From: Clostridiales bacterium
GTDB lineage: Bacteria > Bacillota > Clostridia > Christensenellales > Pumilibacteraceae
Assembly: GCA_015055625.1 (NCBI GenBank)
Contig: SVHU01000004.1
Coordinates: 1 to 64,000 of the forward strand
Length of the DNA stretch: 64,000 bases
Direction: 5' to 3'
Under the pieces are notes generated by a model. That model was not told the origin of the DNA. It saw nothing but the letters and a program-made list of their open reading frames with translations, and did not search any database. Made by a program: the position numbers and the translations under genes. The number at the start of each line of letters is the position of its first letter. Position 1 is the first letter of the stretch. Positions 54,702-63,214 of this stretch are shown here, piece by piece.

Positions 54702-55741
54702 TAAGCCTCCGTTATAAACTCTTTCCACTCATCTATCTTCATCTTTTTTAGCACCGCTTTACCGCAATGCTCGGGTAAAACTACGGTAATGGAATTACCC
54801 TTACGCTTTTTATCTACCGTAGTAGTTTTATAAAGCGTTGCGTTATCAATATCTATTGACTTTGGCAAACCATATTTTTCCAGCAAATTATCTAAAACAG
54901 TCAAAACTTCCGCTTTGCAAATTCCCCTTTTTACAGCTATGGCAGTAATAATTCTCATTCCGATAGCTACGGCTTGTCCGTGAGGAATTGCAAAATTGGT
55001 TTGCTTTTCTATTGCGTGCGCAAGCGTATGTCCAAAATTAAGAAACTGTCTATCGCCGTGATCTTTCTCATCTTTCTCTACAACAATTCGCTTCAAATCC
55101 ACACATCTGGCAATAATTTCTTCGCTATTGTCATTCATTCCCTTTGCAATCAAGTCCAGTAAATTCTCGTCGAATATCATACCGTACTTGATAATTTCGC
55201 CCATTCCACACTTAAAATCATCAGTAGAAAGAGTAGATAAAACGTCGGTATCAGCAACTACTAAATCAGGCTGACAAAATGCGCCTGCAAGATTTTTACC
55301 TGCCTTTAAGTTTACAGCGGTCTTTCCTCCAACAGAAGAGTCTACCATTGCAAGCAAGGTTGTAGGTATTTGCACAAAGCGCACGCCTCTTAAATAACAC
55401 GAGGCAACAAAGCCTGCCAAATCGCCGATTATTCCACCTCCAAACGCCACAACAACGTCAGAACGCGTAAACTCGTTTTCCGCCAAAAATTCGAGGATAT
55501 TCAAAAATTCAGCGCCACTTTTACATTCCTCGCCTCCCTCGCTTACGTATAGTGAATAATCATAGCCTAAAAGAGCCAAAATCAGCTTATCGCCATAGAG
55601 CGAATGTACCGTTTTGTCGGTAACGATAGCGAGTTTTCCGTCAATTTTGGCGTTTTTCAAAAGCGTGGGGAGTGAAGAAATCAGTCCGCTTCCGATAATA
55701 ACGTCATAAGTTTTTGAGGCATTTACAGTAATTGTTTTCAT
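54701..55741 (-). CDS. aroB: 3-dehydroquinate synthase
   Basis: The 346-residue NAD- and metal-dependent enzyme has VAFGGGIIGDLAGFVASCYLRGVRFVQIPTTLLAMVDSSVGGKTAVNL and LNFGHTLAHAIE with GQAVAIGM, all AroB hallmarks. It starts at an ATG overlapping the tyrA stop codon by one base. It is the second step of the shikimate pathway. Confidence 0.95.
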   Translation of the reverse strand: MKTITVNASKTYDVIIGSGLISSLPTLLKNAKIDGKLAIVTDKTVHSLYGDKLILALLGYDYSLYVSEGGEECKSGAEFLNILEFLAENEFTRSDVVVAFGGGIIGDLAGFVASCYLRGVRFVQIPTTLLAMVDSSVGGKTAVNLKAGKNLAGAFCQPDLVVADTDVLSTLSTDDFKCGMGEIIKYGMIFDENLLDLIAKGMNDNSEEIIARCVDLKRIVVEKDEKDHGDRQFLNFGHTLAHAIEKQTNFAIPHGQAVAIGMRIITAIAVKRGICKAEVLTVLDNLLEKYGLPKSIDIDNATLYKTTTVDKKRKGNSITVVLPEHCGKAVLKKMKIDEWKEFITEA

Positions 55742-56574
55742 TAGAATTTATCACACCTTTCTTTACATTCTCTGCCCTCTTTCAAAAGAGCGGTAAGGGT
55801 TTCGTAATCGTCATTTTTAATTGCTTCGTTATACTTTGTAAGCTCGTTTATAAGATGCTCAATTTCGAACGAAATATTTTGCTTGTTTTGCAAAAAGAGT
55901 TGAGCCCACATCTTTTCGTTAAGCCAGGCGACACGCGTAAGATCCTTGTACGAACCTGCCGAAAAGCCTTTATGAATTTTAGCATTAGGGCTTTTTACGT
56001 AGGCGTTGGAAACAACGTGCGCTAACTGAGATGTAAACGCAATAACCTCGTCGTGTTTTTCGGGAGAAGTAATGCTAATCGATCCAAATTGCGCTAGCAT
56101 AATTACGTCTTTTAGCCTTTGAAGCAAATTAATATCTTCGTCCTTTTTAGGAACAAGCACCATATTTGCGCCTTTGAACAGATCTTCTCTACTGTACTTA
56201 AGCCCCGAATAGTGCAAGCCTGCCATAGGGTGTCCGCCTACGAAATGAAATCCGTTTTTCTCAGCAACCTCAAAGCATGGCGCGCACACGGCTGTTTTTA
56301 CACCGCAACAATCTACAACAACACTATCCTTTTTGAAGAGTTGCGCATTATCTCTTATATATTTTACTACACTTTGGGCGTCTATGGCAAGAAAAATATA
56401 GTCACATTCGTCAATTCTTTCAGATAAATCTCCGTCAATAAAGTCAGACATCAGTGCAATCTGTGTTGTAAGCGGATTAATGTCGCTAGCTAATACCGTT
56501 GCTTTCTCGCTAAACTTAAAAGCTTTTGCCAAAGATCCACCGATAAGACCTAAACCAACTATTCCTATAACCAT
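55741..56574 (-). CDS. tyrA: Prephenate dehydrogenase (TyrA)
   Basis: The 277-residue protein has the Rossmann motif VGIVGLGLIGGSLAKAF, VVDCCGVKTAV, FVGGHPMAGLHYSGLKYS and SQLAHVVSNAYVKSP, typical of the NAD-dependent prephenate dehydrogenase class without an ACT domain. It produces 4-hydroxyphenylpyruvate on the Tyr branch. It follows aroF by 4 bp. Confidence 0.92.
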   Translation of the reverse strand: MVIGIVGLGLIGGSLAKAFKFSEKATVLASDINPLTTQIALMSDFIDGDLSERIDECDYIFLAIDAQSVVKYIRDNAQLFKKDSVVVDCCGVKTAVCAPCFEVAEKNGFHFVGGHPMAGLHYSGLKYSREDLFKGANMVLVPKKDEDINLLQRLKDVIMLAQFGSISITSPEKHDEVIAFTSQLAHVVSNAYVKSPNAKIHKGFSAGSYKDLTRVAWLNEKMWAQLFLQNKQNISFEIEHLINELTKYNEAIKNDDYETLTALLKEGRECKERCDKF

Positions 56575-56578
56575 AATT

Positions 56579-57586
56579 TTACTCTCCTAAAGCTTTTTTC
56601 ATTGCAAATACGGATTTTGCTACATCATCAAACTGAGCTGGCGTAAGCGATTGAGCTCCGTCGCACAAAGCGTGAGCAGGATCGTTATGAACTTCTATCA
56701 TAAGTCCATCCGCGCCCGCTGCAGCTGCAGCAAGAGCCATAGGCTTAACTAATCTGCTCATACCTGTTGCATGCGAAGGATCTACAACAACAGGCAAATG
56801 CGAAAGCTCTTTAAGCATGGGAACAGCGGATAAATCGAGCGTGTTTCGCGTATACGTTTCAAACGTTCTGATACCACGCTCACACAAAATAATATTTTCG
56901 TTTCCTCCTGCCATAATGTATTCCGCGCTCATTAAAAGCTCTTTCATTGTATTTGCAAGACCGCGCTTTAAGAGGATTGGCTTCTTTGTTTTTCCAAGTT
57001 CTTTCAAAAGCTCGAAGTTTTGCATATTTCTTGCGCCTACCTGAATAACGTCTACGTGCTCGAAAAGAGGTAAATGGTTAGCATTCATAATCTCGGTAAC
57101 AATAGGCATACCAGTTAGCTTTTTAGCCTCTAACAATAGCTCAATACCCTCCGCTTTAAGACCTTGGAAATCATAAGGCGAGGTACGCGGTTTGAACGCT
57201 CCTCCGCGAAGCATAGTTGCGCCTGAAGCTTTTACGGACTTTGCAATCTCACACACCTGACTTTCACTTTCTACCGAGCAAGGCCCTGCAATAATATTAA
57301 AGCTACCTCCGCCAATCTTCACACCATTTCCAATATCAATCACGCTATCATCGGGGTGGAATTTACGATTTGCCTGTTTGAACGGCTCGGAAATCTTTTT
57401 TACTCCTTCTACAATTTCAAGTCCGCTTACAAGGTCGGCATCAATCTTGTTAGCATCGCCAATAAGACCTAAAATAGTGTTATATTCACCTTTGGAAACG
57501 TGAACACCTAAGCCTTGATTTTCTATCCACGAAATAAGGTTTTTTACCTGCTGTTCTTTGCTGTTTTGCTTAATAACGATAATCAT
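56579..57586 (-). CDS. aroF: 3-deoxy-7-phosphoheptulonate synthase (AroF, beta type I)
   Basis: The 335-residue enzyme commits PEP and erythrose-4-phosphate to the shikimate pathway. An N-terminal ferredoxin-like domain (residues about 1-70, VKNLISWIENQGLGVHVS) precedes the barrel, with IIAGPCSVESESQV, LRGGAFKPRTSPYDFQG, QVGARNMQNFELL, ILLKRGLANTMKELL and VVDPSHATG. The N-terminal domain mediates feedback by Tyr or Phe in relatives. It is the first gene after the Tyr/Phe-rich leader, with AAAGGAG before the ATG. No second synthase is seen. Confidence 0.93.
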   Translation of the reverse strand: MIIVIKQNSKEQQVKNLISWIENQGLGVHVSKGEYNTILGLIGDANKIDADLVSGLEIVEGVKKISEPFKQANRKFHPDDSVIDIGNGVKIGGGSFNIIAGPCSVESESQVCEIAKSVKASGATMLRGGAFKPRTSPYDFQGLKAEGIELLLEAKKLTGMPIVTEIMNANHLPLFEHVDVIQVGARNMQNFELLKELGKTKKPILLKRGLANTMKELLMSAEYIMAGGNENIILCERGIRTFETYTRNTLDLSAVPMLKELSHLPVVVDPSHATGMSRLVKPMALAAAAAGADGLMIEVHNDPAHALCDGAQSLTPAQFDDVAKSVFAMKKALGE

Positions 57587-57616
57587 TTTATATATTCTCC
57601 TTTAAGGTTTTGTATA

Positions 57617-57650
57617 AAATAAAAAAACTCCGAGGATTACCTCGAAGTTT
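57617..57650 (-). terminator. Attenuator terminator of the aromatic leader
   Basis: On the minus strand AAACTTCGAGG pairs with CCTCGGAGTTT (11 bp, one G-T pair) with a TAAT loop and seven following T. The stem-loop contains GTAATC (57635-57640), the exact complement of GATTAC (57676-57681) just beyond the leader stop codon. Confidence 0.87.
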
Positions 57651-57687
57651 CTTGCCAACGTAAAAAAACAGGGACGTAATCTTTCGA

Positions 57688-57735
57688 TTATTTCTCTTTG
57701 ACAAGGATATAAAAATAAAAGTAATTGCGTGCCAT
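57688..57735 (-). CDS. Tyr/Phe-rich leader peptide of the aromatic operon
   Basis: This 15-codon ORF encodes MARNYFYFYILVKEK, with five consecutive aromatic codons (Tyr-Phe-Tyr-Phe-Tyr). AGGAG lies ten bases before its ATG. It sits between a perfect promoter and a terminator ahead of aroF. Seven bases past its stop lies GATTAC, which can pair with GTAATC in the terminator; a ribosome on the stop codon would cover it, while one stalled at the aromatic codons would leave it free. A local GAAA-loop hairpin (TAATC/GATTA) overlaps the stop. This is the layout of a classical attenuator responding to charged tRNA-Tyr or tRNA-Phe. Function is inferred from layout. Confidence 0.8.
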   Translation of the reverse strand: MARNYFYFYILVKEK

Positions 57736-57764
57736 TGCCTTGTTTCTCCTGTTTTATTGCAACT

Positions 57765-57793
57765 ATTATACTCCCACATTTTGCATTTGTCAA
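57765..57793 (-). promoter_or_regulatory. Promoter of the aromatic operon
   Basis: Perfect TTGACA (57788-57793) and TATAAT (57765-57770) with a 17-bp spacer. The expected start is near 57758, about 23 nt before the leader peptide. Confidence 0.9.
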
Positions 57794-57823
57794 TAGGTTT
57801 TTTAAAATTTCTTAAATTTTTTT

Positions 57824-57993
57824 GGCTATGTCACAAAATATGGTTGATTAGCCATAAGGCGATTTGACGAGAAAATCACAAGAAAGACAAGTTTTACGAA
57901 GGCGCGTACCTGCAGGGTACGTAACTGAGTAAATTACGCAGTATTTCGTAGTGGGCTTTCCGTCCAAAATCAACCGTAGATTGGGACAGAGCC
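57824..57993. mobile_element. 170-bp MITE with imperfect terminal inverted repeats and 8-bp target duplications
   Basis: The ends GGCTATGTCACAA and GGCTCTGTCCCAA begin 26-bp terminal inverted repeats with 21 identities, both closing with GGTTGATT. Directly flanking copies of ATTTTTTT (57816-57823 and 57994-58001) are perfect 8-bp target duplications. The interior is non-coding, forms a long imperfect fold (a CGTACC/GGGTACG hairpin at its centre) and has no ORF. The 8-bp duplication and a GGCT start recall ISL3-type elements, but no transposase is in the window, so the parent element is inferred only. It inserted upstream of the aromatic promoter. Confidence 0.85.
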
Positions 57994-58090
57994 ATTTTTT
58001 TACAATGCATAAATAATGATTATAACCGCATCACTCTGCGCAAATAAGAAGAAATTATTTAACCAATATGAATTTTTATTCAAAAAAGGC

Positions 58091-58118
58091 TTGACCTAAA
58101 TACTTAAAATGTTATAAA
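58091..58118 (+). promoter_or_regulatory. Promoter of the MBL-fold gene
   Basis: TTGACC (58091-58096) and TATAAA (58113-58118) have a 16-bp spacer. The rest of 58002-58090 shows nothing notable. Confidence 0.6.
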
Positions 58119-58170
58119 CTATAAGGAGTGAAAATTTCAGGCATAAGCCGTTATTTATAGGAGGAAAATT

Positions 58171-59028
58171 ATGAAAGTTAAATTTTGGGGAACAGGCGCG
58201 GCAGAAGGTATTCCCTGCGGATTTTGCGGATGTCCCGTATGTCAAGAAGCAAGAAAAAAAGGCGGTAGATATCAAAGAACCAGAGCTCAAGTTATGATTG
58301 ACGATCAGCTTTTAGTCGATATGGGCCCCGACACTTACGTTAATGCAAACAGGGCAGGCTATGACCTTTCTCAATTAGAGCACGTGCTTATTACACATTC
58401 TCATTGCGATCACTTCTATCCCAACGAATTACACAACCGCCAGATAGAGTTCTCTTACGATATGAAATATCCTACGCTCTATATCCACGGTTCTCAAAAC
58501 ATAAGCGATATGTACTACACTTTTATGGCAGGACAAGGTCAGTACCTTATCGATCAAAAACGCGTAGGCTTAAATGTTTTGGAAGAGTATAAAACGCAAG
58601 ACGTTGGCGCGTTTAAGGTTACTTCACTCCCCGCAACTCACGGTACAGGCAAGCCTTTTGTATATATTATAGAAAAGGACGGAAAGACCATTTTCTATCT
58701 TAACGATTGTGGAACGCTTAAAGACGAAGTTTTCGAGTGGCTTTCTAAGACCAACTTCAAACTTGACCTTGTAATCTACGATTGCACGCACGCAATGAGA
58801 AACACCCTTACCGATCAAGAAGGTAAATACTGGTCGCACATGGGACAGCCAAACAATATCGTAACACGCCAAAAACTCACGGAAATGGGGCTTTATACTG
58901 ACAAAACCATCTCGGTTGAAACACACTTTTCGCACAACGGAATATCGGTAGGATACGGAGATTTTGCTCCTCTTGCCGAAAAAGCCGGATTTATTTGCGC
59001 GTACGACGGTATGGAACTTGATATCTAA
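58171..59028 (+). CDS. MBL-fold metal-dependent hydrolase (PhnP-like)
   Basis: The 285-residue protein opens MKVKFWGTGAAEGIPCGFCGCPVCQEA, like PhnP and RNase-Z-like phosphodiesterases, with an extra Cys-rich motif. The metal motif THSHCDHFYPNEL (HxHxDH) at about residue 73, then LPATHGTGK, FYLNDCG, YDCTHAM and ETHFSHNG. PhnP hydrolyses cyclic phosphodiesters, but the wider family has many substrates. GGAGG lies before the ATG. It stands alone. Confidence 0.82.
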   Translation: MKVKFWGTGAAEGIPCGFCGCPVCQEARKKGGRYQRTRAQVMIDDQLLVDMGPDTYVNANRAGYDLSQLEHVLITHSHCDHFYPNELHNRQIEFSYDMKYPTLYIHGSQNISDMYYTFMAGQGQYLIDQKRVGLNVLEEYKTQDVGAFKVTSLPATHGTGKPFVYIIEKDGKTIFYLNDCGTLKDEVFEWLSKTNFKLDLVIYDCTHAMRNTLTDQEGKYWSHMGQPNNIVTRQKLTEMGLYTDKTISVETHFSHNGISVGYGDFAPLAEKAGFICAYDGMELDI

Positions 59029-59045
59029 CTTGAGTTAAACAAAAA

Positions 59046-59076
59046 ATAACACTACGTAAATGGCGTAGTGTTATTT
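59046..59076. terminator. Bidirectional terminator
   Basis: AACACTACG pairs with CGTAGTGTT, with T-rich or A-rich flanks on both sides. It separates convergent genes. Confidence 0.85.
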
Positions 59077-59088
59077 TTTTACTAATTT

Positions 59089-59652
59089 TTAAGGTACGGA
59101 AATAATATTTCCATTTTGATCAAGGGTTACACCCCAAGCAGTCGTTACAGCAACTTCAACGTTTGACTGAATGCCTGCAAAAACATAGGTAGAAACTAGC
59201 TGATATTTTTGCTTATTGTCGTCGCCAGAAAGAATATTTCGAGAAATTTGTGGTAATACGGTCGTAGACTCTCCAACAGCTACGGGTTTAACGTAATAAT
59301 AAAATCCGTCCGAACCTTTAATCCAATCGCTTGAAGGAATTATATCATAATCAACACCCTCAATTGCGCCTTCGTGGTATATGGAATTATCGTTATAATC
59401 TTGATAATTTACAACAATAGCTGCGCGGATATATGCGCCGACATCGGACTGGGTTGTGTTTATCGCTGTGGTATATTCGCCGTCGGTTTGAGCTTGTATA
59501 ACAATTTTACCAGGCTCAAAATTATTACTCACAGGTGGCGTTTTTGCAACCATTTTAGCTAAGGTCGGTATAAAACCGGCAAACAGCAACAAAACGCTGG
59601 CGATTATGAAGATAATAAATCTTGTTTTAGCATTATTATTCTGTTTTGCCAA
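59089..59652 (-). CDS. Membrane-anchored small surface protein of the TasA-like cluster
   Basis: The 187-residue protein has a single N-terminal membrane segment (residues about 11-33) and an external beta-rich domain with PGKIVIQAQTDGEYTTAI, YIRAAIVVNYQD, WIKGSDGFYYYVKPV and a last block VSTYVFAGIQSNVEVAVTTAWGV. The pattern of a helix, a beta sandwich and a hydrophobic strand near ITAVYAVQA-like positions resembles TasA-type fibre proteins. It follows the 868-residue surface protein by 25 bp. Function is unknown; a base or cap subunit is possible. Confidence 0.65.
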   Translation of the reverse strand: MAKQNNNAKTRFIIFIIASVLLLFAGFIPTLAKMVAKTPPVSNNFEPGKIVIQAQTDGEYTTAINTTQSDVGAYIRAAIVVNYQDYNDNSIYHEGAIEGVDYDIIPSSDWIKGSDGFYYYVKPVAVGESTTVLPQISRNILSGDDNKQKYQLVSTYVFAGIQSNVEVAVTTAWGVTLDQNGNIISVP

Positions 59653-59677
59653 AATTTCAACCTCCTTGGTTTATTTT

Positions 59678-62284
59678 TCAGGATTGAACAATATGGTGAT
59701 CAACTTCACTAACGTAACTATATCCGTAAAGATACTTTCCGTCTACGTAATCATAATTAAATGTTACCACGTGAGTTTTTCCATCCTCAATAGCTACGTC
59801 AATGTAAATATCGGGAGTAGAATATAACGTATCCCACGATTTTATTGGTGTAACTCTATAAGTTCCAACGGGAAGATTTTTAATTACAACTACACCGTTT
59901 ACAGGAACAACACACATAATGGGTGCAAAATGGTCTACGTCAAAAATTTGAGAAGAAACCGCGGTAATCTTAAAGATATAAGCTTCATTTTCGTGTCCAT
60001 TATTTGCGTGTAACTCTATACCTGCAAGAGGCGGTCTGTAATAGTTGAAGAACTGACAAACTGTTGCATGAGAGGTGGACATTACTGCAGGAATTGACTT
60101 TGTAAACACCTTTTCGCCGTCTACAACCGAATAATGATGCTGATGATCTTCGTCGGTTATATTCTCAGTTACGGTGTAAACGTCTTCGCCGTCAATATCG
60201 TCGCCAAATACTGGAACTTTATTAAAACGAATGGATTCGCCGTCGTAGAGCATTAGTTCAATACGATCGTTATATACAGTAATGTAATCGCAAGTTTGCG
60301 CTCCAGATACGATATCGGCAAGATTGAGCTTTAACGTTTGAATTGTAGCTCCGCCATTGCCGTCAGCTACGTACTTATTGGCTTCTATCTCAACGTTCTT
60401 AAAAGTGTTAGAGTACGCAAGGTCTAGCGTAAAGTGGAAAGGAACAAAATCAATAGTACCGTACACAGGAAGCAATGGGTGGCTGTCATGATCGGATACT
60501 AATAATACGTCTTTGTGTATCGTAATCGAGTTAACGTCCGTCTTCAAGCTTTCGGAAACGTCCCAAATTGCATAAAGAATAGTATTTGCTTCGGAGAGGA
60601 CAATTTGACTTTTAGGCTGGATTAACTGATCCGCCGTTGCCGTAGGAGTTTTCGCCCAACCCTTAAACTGAATAGTTCCTTTTTCGTTGGTTACCTTGTG
60701 GTAAACGTTAAAGACAGTATTTTTATAAGCCCAGTCGTCAATGTCAACGTAAATTACACGGTCATCATCGTCGGGACATTCCATATATACGTGAGAGTCG
60801 GGAAGCACTAGTCTATAATTACCATCCAAGGTATAATCTGCCATATTAAGATTGTATCCTAATACGAACGCATCACCACGAACAAGCGCAACGTCAACGT
60901 GCCATACTCCGTCAGTCATATACTTAATAACGTAAGGAATAAGTCTAAACTCTGCGTAATATACTGCTTTATTATCAATATAGCTTTCGCCTTGATCTTT
61001 ATAATATTGAATAGTTTTTGTTTCGTCAGTAGTAAGATATACACTGTGCGTTTCGATAATAGGTCCTGTATTAGGCTGAGAAATCTCCTGCTTGTACATA
61101 AGTCTGATATCGTTATTTGTTCCGTTGTGACTATCGTTCCATTCTGCGATAAGACCTGCAATCTGAGTCCAGTTAACGGTTTGTTCTCCAAGCGCGTTTT
61201 CAAACGCTGCCAATGTAGAACGGCCTGAGGCGTCAACTACACCGTAAATTTGAGTTCCTTGTACGTCGTACATCCAAGCGGAAGAGCTACTCATTGCATC
61301 GGCGTTAAGATACTGATCTGCATTATTATTGAAATTACAGGTTGCTTCTTGTAGCGAATACGTACCGTTTCCGTCCAAATCGTTTACGTGATAATACTGA
61401 CCTGACGTATTAGTAGGCTCGGAGGGGAAATTTCCCGAAGACTGATCGAGAATTGCAATCATTATTTTACCGTTATCAACGATATTTCTTACAATTTCTT
61501 GTCTTGTCTTTACAACAAAGGTAACAACCGACGTCCAGCTATTCCACCAACCGCTGGTTTTAACTGTTACGGTAGCCGTATCGCCGGACTCTGCCAACGC
61601 ACCTATTACTAAAACTTTGTTAGAATACGTTATAGAGCTTGCCTGCGAGGAAAAAGTACCGGTTCCCGAAAAGTTTAGAGATAATACAGTACCAGGCTCC
61701 AGATAATAAATATCTCCGTCACTGTTTTGATTTATTGTAAAACTAAGATCGCCTTTTAGGTAATAATACTCCGAGAAAGAGTCCGTTTCGAACACAACTT
61801 CGCCGTTTTCTACGGTAAGAGGGCCGATTGTCTTGTACTCTTTTTGACCGTTTTCGTCTTCGTGAATATGAATAACGTACACCTGATCACCACTAAACAA
61901 ACCCAAATCACCGGCAAGTGTTTTAACAGTTACAGTTTGTCCATTTTCGGGTTGCCAATCATGTCCGTTATACTCTACCGAAATATCATACGCGCCAAGA
62001 ATATCACCCATACTGTTAGTTTGTTGCGATATAACACCTTCGTCATAATTTCTCTCGTCAATCTTAGTAAGACTAAGCGTAGAATTTGCAGGAGCGCCAC
62101 TAACGGATATCGACGCGCCCGTAATTGTTGTACTGGAAATCTCACCGTCTAAAACTACTGTTTCTTCGGTGACGTCAGGAACATATTCAGTTGTAATATC
62201 GTCCGTGGTAACAGCAAATACGCTAAAAGGCGTAAGACTGAATACCATTAATAAACAAACGATAAAAGCAATTAATCTTTTCAT
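59678..62284 (-). CDS. Large secreted surface protein of the TasA-like cluster
   Basis: The 868-residue protein has a signal peptide (MKRLIAFIVCLLMVFSLTPFSVFA). Residues about 30-190 resemble a bacterial Ig/ZU5-like region (GQTVTVKTLAGDLGLFSGDQVYVIHIHED), then a central region of unclear fold, a segment VTNEKGTIQFKGWAKTPTATADQLIQP like listerial InlB repeats, and two beta-sandwich domains near the C terminus (FHFTLDLAYSNTFKNVEIEANKYV and LHANNGHENEAYIFKITAVSSQ) like Cna-B or pilin domains. No LPXTG is present. A hairpin precedes it in the gap. Likely an adhesin or fibre component. Confidence 0.7.
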   Translation of the reverse strand: MKRLIAFIVCLLMVFSLTPFSVFAVTTDDITTEYVPDVTEETVVLDGEISSTTITGASISVSGAPANSTLSLTKIDERNYDEGVISQQTNSMGDILGAYDISVEYNGHDWQPENGQTVTVKTLAGDLGLFSGDQVYVIHIHEDENGQKEYKTIGPLTVENGEVVFETDSFSEYYYLKGDLSFTINQNSDGDIYYLEPGTVLSLNFSGTGTFSSQASSITYSNKVLVIGALAESGDTATVTVKTSGWWNSWTSVVTFVVKTRQEIVRNIVDNGKIMIAILDQSSGNFPSEPTNTSGQYYHVNDLDGNGTYSLQEATCNFNNNADQYLNADAMSSSSAWMYDVQGTQIYGVVDASGRSTLAAFENALGEQTVNWTQIAGLIAEWNDSHNGTNNDIRLMYKQEISQPNTGPIIETHSVYLTTDETKTIQYYKDQGESYIDNKAVYYAEFRLIPYVIKYMTDGVWHVDVALVRGDAFVLGYNLNMADYTLDGNYRLVLPDSHVYMECPDDDDRVIYVDIDDWAYKNTVFNVYHKVTNEKGTIQFKGWAKTPTATADQLIQPKSQIVLSEANTILYAIWDVSESLKTDVNSITIHKDVLLVSDHDSHPLLPVYGTIDFVPFHFTLDLAYSNTFKNVEIEANKYVADGNGGATIQTLKLNLADIVSGAQTCDYITVYNDRIELMLYDGESIRFNKVPVFGDDIDGEDVYTVTENITDEDHQHHYSVVDGEKVFTKSIPAVMSTSHATVCQFFNYYRPPLAGIELHANNGHENEAYIFKITAVSSQIFDVDHFAPIMCVVPVNGVVVIKNLPVGTYRVTPIKSWDTLYSTPDIYIDVAIEDGKTHVVTFNYDYVDGKYLYGYSYVSEVDHHIVQS

Positions 62285-62425
62285 ATTAAGTTCCTTATAC
62301 TTTGATACTTCTACACTCTTAACTACTTTTGTCAGACTATCATATTATGTCTTGCGTTTACGTTCATTTTATAAATAAATCACATTCTATATTATATAAC
62401 AAACACACACGCAAAAGATAATATA

Positions 62426-62460
62426 TTAATACCGCGCCCGAAAATCGGGCGCAATATTAA
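62426..62460 (-). terminator. Long hairpin in the surface operon gap
   Basis: On the minus strand TTAATATTGCGCCCG pairs with CGGGCGCGGTATTAA over 15 bp (two G-T pairs) with an ATTTT loop. The following bases are AT-rich but lack a solid T tract. It lies between the upstream TasA-like genes and the 868-residue protein gene and could act as a partial terminator that lowers expression of the later genes. The rest of 62285-62425 is AT-rich without a clear promoter. Confidence 0.6.
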
Positions 62461-62488
62461 TTCTCTTTTTTTATTTTACAAAAGTATT

Positions 62489-63193
62489 TTACGCAAACGG
62501 ATGATGCGTTGTAGTAATCGCTCCAAATGCTTCGTCTAAAGCTCCAGCTGCTCCTACGTCTTCGAATCCACCCTGCTGAACAGCCTGAGAAACAACGGAA
62601 ATGGAAACTTGACTAATTCCTACCATATCTTCGGAAGTTGCTGTCTTATCGAGATAGAACTGCAATAAGCTTGGAACAGACGTTTCGTCTTTGACTAAAG
62701 CTTCTTGATATGTTGCAACCCAAATCGTATTAACAACGCCGTCAATTGTTACGCCATCAACAGTAGTCCAGATAATATCACTATACTCGTTCTTAACAAT
62801 CTTGATTAAATCCTTGTTATTTACCTTTGGTACGGCAATAAGCGTACGCACGTAAGCATTATTAGCTCCAGTATTCTTTAGTGATACGACACGCTCGATT
62901 GCATTCTTGTGGGTAACGAAAGTAAGCGCACGGAGTTTTTCATCTTCGCCAATGTTAACGGTTTCTGTTTTCGTTGCCCTTTCTACAACAGGTAATAAAG
63001 AAATGTTAGTCAAATTAATAGCTTGTCCATTTCTATTTGTTTCTAACTGTTGAATACTAATTCTACCAGTTGAGATAACGTTATTAGGCGAGGTTGTAGA
63101 ATCGGTAAAATATGCCATAGACACGCCAACAAAAGCGCACACAAGCATTATAACCGCCATTATTGAAATAATTATTTTCTTTTTATGCTTCAT
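62489..63193 (-). CDS. SipW/TasA-type secreted protein
   Basis: The 234-residue protein has a SipW-type signal (MKHKKKIIISIMAVIMLVCAF, then VGVSMAYFTDSTTSPNNV, the AYFTDS-like sequence just after the helix). The rest is beta-rich with IKTGRISIQQLETN-like strand, VVSLKNTGANNAYVRTLIAVP and SVVSQAVQQGGFEDVGAAGALDEAF at the end, like TasA and camelysin. TasA-type proteins form biofilm fibres and are processed by a dedicated SipW peptidase, not seen here but possibly to the right. The ATG at 63193 has AGGA 8 nt upstream. Confidence 0.75.
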   Translation of the reverse strand: MKHKKKIIISIMAVIMLVCAFVGVSMAYFTDSTTSPNNVISTGRISIQQLETNRNGQAINLTNISLLPVVERATKTETVNIGEDEKLRALTFVTHKNAIERVVSLKNTGANNAYVRTLIAVPKVNNKDLIKIVKNEYSDIIWTTVDGVTIDGVVNTIWVATYQEALVKDETSVPSLLQFYLDKTATSEDMVGISQVSISVVSQAVQQGGFEDVGAAGALDEAFGAITTTHHPFA

Positions 63194-63214
63194 AATTTTA
63201 TTCCTAAACAATTT

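Noticed and set aside
57588..57793. Two 63-codon frames across the aromatic leader
   Set aside because: Both would begin before or within the promoter -10 region, run through the terminator and lack ribosome sites. The 15-codon Tyr/Phe-rich frame fits the signals.
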